A stretch of DNA of 64,000 nucleotides, taken from contig JANLTP010000079.1 in the NCBI GenBank assembly GCA_031363055.1, forward strand, positions 1-64,000, in the 5' to 3' direction. Position numbers and translations under genes: made by a program. The notes under the pieces were generated by a model. That model ran no database searches. It saw only the letters and a program-made list of their open reading frames with translations, and was not told the origin of the DNA. Positions 58,766-64,000 of this stretch are shown piece by piece. This DNA is from JANLTP01 sp031363055. GTDB taxonomy: Bacteria; Pseudomonadota; Gammaproteobacteria; Burkholderiales; Burkholderiaceae_E. Each line of letters starts with the position of its first letter. Positions within the stretch are counted from its first letter, which is position 1.

Positions 58766-60177
58766 CGGCAGCCGATTTACTGATCGCGGAATTGGTGCAG
58801 CGGGCGCGCCGAGCGCAAGCGGCCTACGCGCAATACAGCCAGGCCCAGGTCGATGAGGTCGTGGTCGCTGCGGCTTGGGCAATCATGGAGCCCGGACGCA
58901 ACCGCGAGTTGGCCGAGCTGGCCGTGCGCGACACCGGCTTGGGCGATGTCGAGGACAAGGTGCGCAAGAATTATCGCAAGACGCTGGGCTTGTTGCGCGA
59001 TTTGAAATCGGCAGTATCGGTCGGGGTCATTTCGGAAAATGAAAAGACCGGGATTACCGAAATCGCCCGGCCGGTGGGTGTGGTGGCGGCCATTACGCCA
59101 TCGACCAACCCGGGTGCCACGCCGGCCAACAAAATTCTCAACGCGCTGAAGTGCGCGAACGCCATCATTCTGGCGCCGTCGCCCAAGGGACACAGCACGG
59201 CGCTACGATTGTTGCAGATGATTCATGCGCAATTGTGCAAAACGGGCATGAGTCGCGAGCTTGCCGAAGCGCTGGTTCAAGTCATCCCGGCGCCAGTGGA
59301 CAAGGCGCGTACCGAAGCGCTCATGAAGCAGGCTGACCTGGTGGTGGCAACCGGCTCGCAATCCAATATCCGAGCGGCCTACTCGAGCGGAACGCCAGCC
59401 TTCGGAGTGGGGGCCGGCAATGTCGCCGTGATCGTTGACGAAACGGCCAATCTGGACGACGCGGCTGTAAAAATTGCCCTATCCAAAACTTTTGATCATG
59501 CGACCAGCTGTTCGTCAGAAAACTCCATTATTGTGATCGATGCGATCTTCGATACGTTCATGTCTGCGCTGCGCGCGCAAGGCGGCTGTTGGCTGCAAGC
59601 CGAGGACCGGGCCCGGTTACAACAAATAATGTGGCCGGAGGGCAAGTTGTCGCAGGCAGTTATTGCCCGACCGGCCGGCGTGATTGCCAGTCTTGCCGGG
59701 CTCGAGGAGCCGAGCGTTCGCAGCGCGAAATTCCTCATGGTCGATGAAAGTGGCTTTGGCGCCGGACATCCATTCTCGGGTGAAAAACTCTCCCCCGTGC
59801 TGGCGGTGTACCGGGTCAGTGATTTCGAAGAGGCCTGTGGCGTCGTGCGTCGCATCTATGAGTATCAAGGTGCTGGACACTCGGTGGGCTTGCACAGCAC
59901 CGTTCGAGCTCGTGCCGATCGCATCGGACGTGACCTACCCGTAGCGCGGGTCATCGTCAATCAAGCGCACTGCATCGCGACCGGCGGCAGCTTTGATAAT
60001 GGCTTGCCGTTCTCCCTCTCCATGGGCTGCGGTACCTGGGGTGGTAACAACTTTTCGGATAATCTGGCCTATCGGCATTATCTGAACATCACGAGGATCG
60101 CCCGACCGATTGCCGAAGTGGTGCCTGCCGAGGACGAACTGCTGGGTCAATATTTCGCCCGGTTCGGTCGCTCGTGA
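58762..60177 (+). CDS. sauS: acylating aldehyde dehydrogenase, SauS-like
   Basis: A 471-residue CoA-acylating aldehyde dehydrogenase (EutE/AdhE-N type). It has PVGVVAAITPSTNPGATPANKIL, ILAPSPKGHSTA, ADLVVATGSQSNIRAAYSSG, the catalytic Cys250 in FDHATSCSSENSIIV, and the conserved CIATGGSFDNGLPFSLSMGCGTWG tail. The overall pattern, with an acyl-CoA ligase next to it, resembles SauS (sulfoacetaldehyde dehydrogenase) of the sulfoacetate pathway of Cupriavidus necator. No xsc gene is in the window, so the physiological aldehyde is unproven. The start at 58762 is chosen over a TTG at 58741. Confidence 0.85.
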   Translation: MPAADLLIAELVQRARRAQAAYAQYSQAQVDEVVVAAAWAIMEPGRNRELAELAVRDTGLGDVEDKVRKNYRKTLGLLRDLKSAVSVGVISENEKTGITEIARPVGVVAAITPSTNPGATPANKILNALKCANAIILAPSPKGHSTALRLLQMIHAQLCKTGMSRELAEALVQVIPAPVDKARTEALMKQADLVVATGSQSNIRAAYSSGTPAFGVGAGNVAVIVDETANLDDAAVKIALSKTFDHATSCSSENSIIVIDAIFDTFMSALRAQGGCWLQAEDRARLQQIMWPEGKLSQAVIARPAGVIASLAGLEEPSVRSAKFLMVDESGFGAGHPFSGEKLSPVLAVYRVSDFEEACGVVRRIYEYQGAGHSVGLHSTVRARADRIGRDLPVARVIVNQAHCIATGGSFDNGLPFSLSMGCGTWGGNNFSDNLAYRHYLNITRIARPIAEVVPAEDELLGQYFARFGRS

Positions 60178-61805
60178 CCCTGGCAAGTGCAGCGATGGCC
60201 GTCGATACGATCGGAGCTACCGTCGGCGCTTACCTCAAGCACTGGGCCAGCCAGCAAGCAGCAAAGACTATCGTATTTTCGGCCGAGACCGGTCGATCGA
60301 TTGCCTACGGCGAGCTCGCAGCCTATGCGCGTCGTCTTGGCGACTGGTTCGATGCGCAAGGCATTGCGCCGGGTGCACGCGTTGCCCTGTTCCTGGACAA
60401 TGGTCTGGCGATGAGCAGCCTCTTTCTGAGCATCATGGCGGTCAATCGCGTGGTGACGCCGATCAATTTGTTGGCGCAGGGTAGCCAGCTTGCATACGTG
60501 CTCGAGCATTGTGAGGCGGATATTCTGATCAGCTCCGAGGAGCATCGAGAGCGCCTGGCTGGTGCACTGAAGTCAGTGCAGGTTCCACCGCGAATGCTGT
60601 TCATCGATCCGGATTCAATTGCTTGGCCGGCGATGAACGAGGATGGTGTGTCCGGGAAGGGTGTCAGCCAACATGACGACCCGATCAACCGAAATGACGG
60701 CCGCACTGGCTGGCATGACAACGCGTCTGACTGCGCTTCCGCAACGGCCCTCATGATGTACACCTCCGGCACCACCGGCAAGCCGAAGGCGGCCATGATG
60801 TCGCACTCAAATCTACTGCATGCGGCGCGCGCAGTTGCCGCCTGGCATGGCCTGGCACGCGATGACCGCGTCCTGTCGGCGCTGCCGCTTTATCACATCA
60901 ATGGTCAGGTGATCGCAACCTTGACGCCGCTCATATCCGGTGGCTCGCTGGTCACGCAGCGGCGCTTTTCGGCCTCGAGCTGGTGGCAGGATGTCGAGCG
61001 ATACGCGTGCACCTGGATCAATCTGGTGCCGACCATCGTCGCCTATTTGCTGAATCAATCGAGTAGCGAAGAGTCGATCGCGCGCGCCCGCCAGGCCGGC
61101 AAAACGGTACGCTTCGCTCGTTGCGCCTCGGCTCCCTTGCCGCCCGAGCATCATCAGTCGTTCGAGCGGCGCTTTGGCGTCGTGTTGATCGAAGCGATGG
61201 GCATGACCGAGTCGTCTTCGGTCGTATTTTGCAATCCGATGCCGCCCGGCATTCGCAAGCCGGGTACGCCGGGTTTGCCGGTCGCCGTTCAAGCGCGAAT
61301 CATGTCGCCCGATGGCAACGAGCTGCCCGATCTGCAGCAGGGCGAAATCTGGTTTCGCGGCCCCAATGTCATGCAGGGCTACTTCAAGTCGCCCGAGCAA
61401 ACCGGTGAGGCCATCACTGCTGACGGTTGGCTGCGAACCGGTGATCTGGGCCATCGCGACGCCGATGGGTACTATTTTGTGACCGGCCGCTTGAAGGAAT
61501 TGATTATCAAGGGCGGCGAGAACATCGCACCGCGCGAAATTGACGAAGCGCTGCTCGCGCATCCTGCGGTACTCGAGGCAGCGGCCGTCGGGGTGCCGCA
61601 TCCAACCTATGGACAGGACATCATGGCCTGCGTGGTGTTGCGCGACCATGCTGAGGTCAGTGCGGCCGAGTTGCGCGAATTTTGCCGCGAAACCTTGGGG
61701 CCTTTCAAAACGCCTGCCGAAATCCGACTGTTGAAGGCACTTCCGAAGGGGCCTTCGGGCAAAATCCAGCGGTTGAAATTATTGGATGATGAGGTCGGTC
61801 AATGA
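60174..61805 (+). CDS. sauT: AMP-dependent acyl-CoA synthetase, SauT-like
   Basis: A 543-residue ANL-superfamily ligase. It has the P-loop MMYTSGTTGKPKAAMMSHSN, the adenine/acyl motif IEAMGMTESSSVVF, the hinge WLRTGDLGHRDADGYYFVTGRLKELI, and the C-terminal catalytic Lys in PKGPSGKIQRLKLL. With the preceding acylating dehydrogenase (4-bp overlap) it would activate a carboxylate to its CoA thioester, which the dehydrogenase reduces to the aldehyde. Sulfoacetate is the model substrate for this pair; other small acids are possible. The start is GTG at 60174. Confidence 0.86.
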   Translation: MTLASAAMAVDTIGATVGAYLKHWASQQAAKTIVFSAETGRSIAYGELAAYARRLGDWFDAQGIAPGARVALFLDNGLAMSSLFLSIMAVNRVVTPINLLAQGSQLAYVLEHCEADILISSEEHRERLAGALKSVQVPPRMLFIDPDSIAWPAMNEDGVSGKGVSQHDDPINRNDGRTGWHDNASDCASATALMMYTSGTTGKPKAAMMSHSNLLHAARAVAAWHGLARDDRVLSALPLYHINGQVIATLTPLISGGSLVTQRRFSASSWWQDVERYACTWINLVPTIVAYLLNQSSSEESIARARQAGKTVRFARCASAPLPPEHHQSFERRFGVVLIEAMGMTESSSVVFCNPMPPGIRKPGTPGLPVAVQARIMSPDGNELPDLQQGEIWFRGPNVMQGYFKSPEQTGEAITADGWLRTGDLGHRDADGYYFVTGRLKELIIKGGENIAPREIDEALLAHPAVLEAAAVGVPHPTYGQDIMACVVLRDHAEVSAAELREFCRETLGPFKTPAEIRLLKALPKGPSGKIQRLKLLDDEVGQ

Positions 61806-61836
61806 AGCCCCGAATGAAGGCCTGAATGAAGCCCCG
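61801..61836 (+). repeat. 12-bp repeat x3 at the sauT-pdxA2 junction
   Basis: aatgaagccccg, aatgaaggcctg and aatgaagccccg follow each other. They contain the ligase stop (61803-61805) and three ATGs; the third (61826) opens the PdxA2 frame. Confidence 0.92.
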
Positions 61837-62776
61837 TATAGCGCTATTTACCGGTGACCCGGCCGGTATTGGCCCTGAACTCGTGCAACAGTTGCTGGCC
61901 GATCCGCAGACTGCCGTTCGTGCTGACGTCGTGTTAATTGGTCATCAGGCCATCAGCGATCAGGCTGGCCCGACAGGATCCAAAGCGGTCACGGTACATC
62001 AGTGGCCGGGGTCGCAGGCGAGCGGATTCGAGCGCGGAATTGCAGGCCAGCGCAATGGTCGATTCATGCTCGATGCCTTGACCGAAGGGGTCAACCTGGT
62101 CACTCGGGGTCAGGCCGATGCCTTGTGTTTTGCGCCGCTGAACAAGACCGCCTTGCGGGCCGGCGGCATGCATCATGAAGACGAATTGCGCTGGTTCGCG
62201 GAGCTGTTGAAGCATGACGCACACTGTGGTGAGCTCAATGTCCTTGAGGACCTGTGGACCTCACGAGTAACGTCGCATGTACCGCTGCGCGACGTCAGTG
62301 CGCTGTTGAGCGTCGAGAAAGTAGCCGAGGCGATTGTCATGATTACCCAGGCCTTGCGGGCGTCGGGCAAGGCTGCACCGAGGATCGCGGTCTGAGGGCT
62401 GAATCCACATAACGGCGATAACGGTAATTTTGGCGATGAGGAAGGCCGCATCATCGCGCCCGGCGTGCGGCTCGCCGCCGCCCAAGGGTTTGCGGCCGAT
62501 GGTCCGTTCCCGGCCGACACGGCGTTTGTGCGGGCCATTCGCAAGGACGGGCAGGGCTTCGATGGTGTCGTGACGATGTACCACGATCAGGGTCAAATCG
62601 CGATGAAGCTCATGGGCTTCGAGCGCGGCGTCACCGCCCATGGTGGACTGCCGATCGCGATTACCACCCCGGCCCACGGTACGGCTTATGACACCGCCGG
62701 CAAGGGGTTGGCGAATGCGACGGCCATGAAAAATGCGTTCGAGCTGGCCTGCCGTATGGCGAAAAGCCTTGATTGA
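61826..62776 (+). pseudogene. pdxA2: PdxA2-like 4-phospho-hydroxyacid dehydrogenase, interrupted by in-frame TGA
   Basis: The frame encodes a 316-codon PdxA-family NAD-dependent dehydrogenase, broken by a TGA at 62393-62395 (codon 190). Both sides are in the same frame and well conserved: before it MKPRIALFTGDPAGIGPELV and VTSHVPLRDV (first metal His); after it GLNPHNGDNGNFGDEEGR (second His), TMYHDQGQIAMKLMGFERGV (third His) and ITTPAHGTAYDTAGKG. The segment is the PdxA2 type linked to D-threonate/erythronate and aromatic pathways. In E. coli PdxA the residue at the TGA site is, as I recall it, Cys (VCGLNPHAG). A product stopping at codon 189 would lack two metal ligands. Options are a nonsense mutation, a sequencing error or, less likely, selenocysteine. 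Confidence 0.85.
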
Positions 62777-62787
62777 GGGCAAACCCT

Positions 62788-62793
62788 TATAAT
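62788..62793 (+). promoter_or_regulatory. TATAAT box just upstream of purL
   Basis: A perfect TATAAT lies 8 bp before the purL ATG. If used, transcription would begin at or next to the start codon, giving a leaderless mRNA. No -35 is evident at 16-18 bp; a TTGATT is only 13 bp upstream. Confidence 0.4.
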
Positions 62794-62800
62794 TCCGGTG

Positions 62801-64000
62801 ATGTCTGCCTGCTACCTTTCGTTACGCGGCGCCGCCGCGCTTTCCCCTTCAAAACTCACCAAACTGCTCGACCGAGTACGCGCAGCCCAACCGGAGTCCG
62901 TCGAGCAGTTTCGTGAACTCGGCGCCCGTTGGCGCTATTGGGTCTGGCTCCAGCGCCCGCTCAGCGCCGACGAACGTTCGCGACTGTTCGCATTGATTGA
63001 CGCGCAAGTGGACGATGCAGACGACGCCAGCGCCGCCGGCAAGCAAGCCGCGATACTGACCGTCCTGCCTCGAATCGGCACCATCTCGCCCTGGGCCAGC
63101 AAAGCGACCGACATTGCCCGTAACTGCGGTCTTGACGCGGTGCGCCGGATCGAGCGCGGCATCGAGTACCAGTTACTCGGCAAGCGCGGACTGTTGGGGG
63201 GTCAAAAGCCGCTCAGTGCCGATCAATTGCGTTCGGCCAGCAGCAAGCTGCATGACCAGATGACCGAGTCGGCGATGCTCGGGCCGGTTGATCCCGCCCA
63301 GGTGTTTGTGCACTTGCCGGGCAAGCCGCTGGTGCACATCGCCTTGCTCGAGCGGGGCAAGCAGGCCTTGCTTGACGCCAACGGCGAACTGGGGCTGGCG
63401 CTTTCGGAAGACGAGATTGATTATCTCGAGCGCGCATTCGGTCGCGAGGCGCGTGATCCTACCGACGTCGAATTGCTGATGTTCGCCCAGGCCAACTCCG
63501 AACATTGCCGGCACAAGATCTTCAACGCCAGTTGGACGCTGGATGGCGCGCCCACCGCGCATTCGTTGTTCGACATGATTCGCGCCACCCATGCGGCAAA
63601 TCCGCAGGGAACGGTCGTCGCCTATGCCGATAACGCTGCGATTCTCGAAGGTCATACCGTGGCGCGCTTTCGTGCCGACGCCCAGCGCGCCGGTCAATAT
63701 GTGGCCAGCGCCTTGCCGACCCATTCGGTGCTCAAGGTCGAAACGCATAATCACCCGACCGCGATTGCGCCATTCCCCGGCGCGGCGACCGGCGCCGGCG
63801 GCGAAATCCGTGATGAAGGCGCAACCGGTCGAGGCGCCAAGCCGAAGTTTGGTCTGGTGGGCTTCACCGTCTCCGACTTGCGAATTCCGGGTATGACGCA
63901 ACCGTGGGAGCAAGGTGCTCCGGCGCCGCAGCGCCTCGCCAGCGCGTTCGAAATTATGTTGCAGGCACCGATCGGCGCGGCGGCATTTAACAACGAGTTC
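62801..64000 (+). CDS. purL: phosphoribosylformylglycinamidine synthase (3' end outside window)
   Basis: PurL catalyses step four of purine synthesis (FGAR to FGAM, with ATP and glutamine). The first 400 codons are present in an open frame to the window edge. It starts MSACYLSLRGAAALSPSKLT, followed by the linker (RTECS-like) and synthetase domain with FAQANSEHCRHKIFNASW, LKVETHNHPTAIAPFPGAATG and GGEIRDEGATGRGAKPK. This is the large single-chain form with a C-terminal glutaminase expected beyond the edge. It begins 24 bp after the broken pdxA2. Confidence 0.96.
   Translation, partial: MSACYLSLRGAAALSPSKLTKLLDRVRAAQPESVEQFRELGARWRYWVWLQRPLSADERSRLFALIDAQVDDADDASAAGKQAAILTVLPRIGTISPWASKATDIARNCGLDAVRRIERGIEYQLLGKRGLLGGQKPLSADQLRSASSKLHDQMTESAMLGPVDPAQVFVHLPGKPLVHIALLERGKQALLDANGELGLALSEDEIDYLERAFGREARDPTDVELLMFAQANSEHCRHKIFNASWTLDGAPTAHSLFDMIRATHAANPQGTVVAYADNAAILEGHTVARFRADAQRAGQYVASALPTHSVLKVETHNHPTAIAPFPGAATGAGGEIRDEGATGRGAKPKFGLVGFTVSDLRIPGMTQPWEQGAPAPQRLASAFEIMLQAPIGAAAFNNEF

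Noticed and set aside
62393..62450. SECIS element after the pdxA2 TGA
   Set aside because: No stable stem with a suitable apical loop could be drawn by eye in the expected distance; kept only as a possibility to test.

Overview
The window reads as a chromosomal segment of a moderately GC-rich betaproteobacterium, most likely from the Burkholderiales. The evidence is gene order. Three blocks are conserved in that order: rne next to rluC followed by moaA and moeA; maf / yceD-rpmF-plsX-fabHDG-acpP-fabF; and degQ-lepA-lepB-rnc-era-recO-pdxJ-acpS-nagZ, followed by uvrC-pgsA and tRNA genes. No rRNA, insertion sequence, phage or CRISPR array was seen.

Layout. 0-0.6 kb: one partial and one complete c-type cytochrome. 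0.6-6.3 kb (minus): a heavy-metal RND efflux operon (outer membrane factor, fusion protein, pump). 6.5-10.4 kb (minus): molybdenum cofactor operon moaA, an fdhD-mobA fusion, moeA. 10.6-17.4 kb: rne and the divergent rluC, HAD phosphatase, Rieske protein and S49 peptidase. 17.3-18.8 kb (minus): a tetrapyrrole-methylase-family methyltransferase and a Maf protein. 18.8-25.8 kb: yceD-rpmF and the fatty acid/phospholipid genes. 26-38.2 kb: HtrA protease, LepA, signal peptidase, RNase III, Era, RecO, PdxJ, AcpS, NagZ, UvrC, PgsA. 38.3-41.3 kb: tRNA-Gly, tRNA-Cys, then a minus-strand three-gene acid-sugar cassette, then tRNA-Leu. 41.5-49 kb: STAS/anti-sigma kinase pair, TesA, YbbA-like ATPase, Pgi, enoyl-CoA hydratase, hydrolase, NAD(P)HX repair enzyme. 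49-62.8 kb: an accessory catabolic region. One arm (minus) is a TRAP transporter plus a D-amino-acid dehydrogenase. The other arm (plus) is a MarR-like regulator, a fused hydantoinase/oxoprolinase, a Bug/TctC receptor, an acylating aldehyde dehydrogenase (SauS-like), an acyl-CoA ligase (SauT-like) and a PdxA2-like gene split by an in-frame TGA. 62.8 kb to the end: purL, running off the edge.

How it fits together. Most of the window is housekeeping: lipid synthesis, translation, RNA processing, repair, cofactor synthesis. The accessory parts are the metal efflux operon, the tetronate-type cassette inside the tRNA cluster, and the divergent 49-62 kb catabolic locus, whose substrate is unknown.

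The most unusual signals are these. (1) Short tandem duplications (periods 9-24 bp, different sequence at each site) recur at gene boundaries and in disordered protein segments at about 18 loci. (2) The expected rpoE-rseA-rseB genes are absent between fabF and degQ, where an 11-unit 10-bp repeat array now sits. (3) FdhD is fused to MobA and carries an eight-unit Ser-Ala-Pro repeat. (4) The PdxA2 reading frame has a TGA where E. coli PdxA, as I recall it, has a cysteine. (5) The Gly-Cys-Leu tRNA cluster is interrupted by a catabolic cassette. All family assignments come from reading motifs and gene order; no database search was run.
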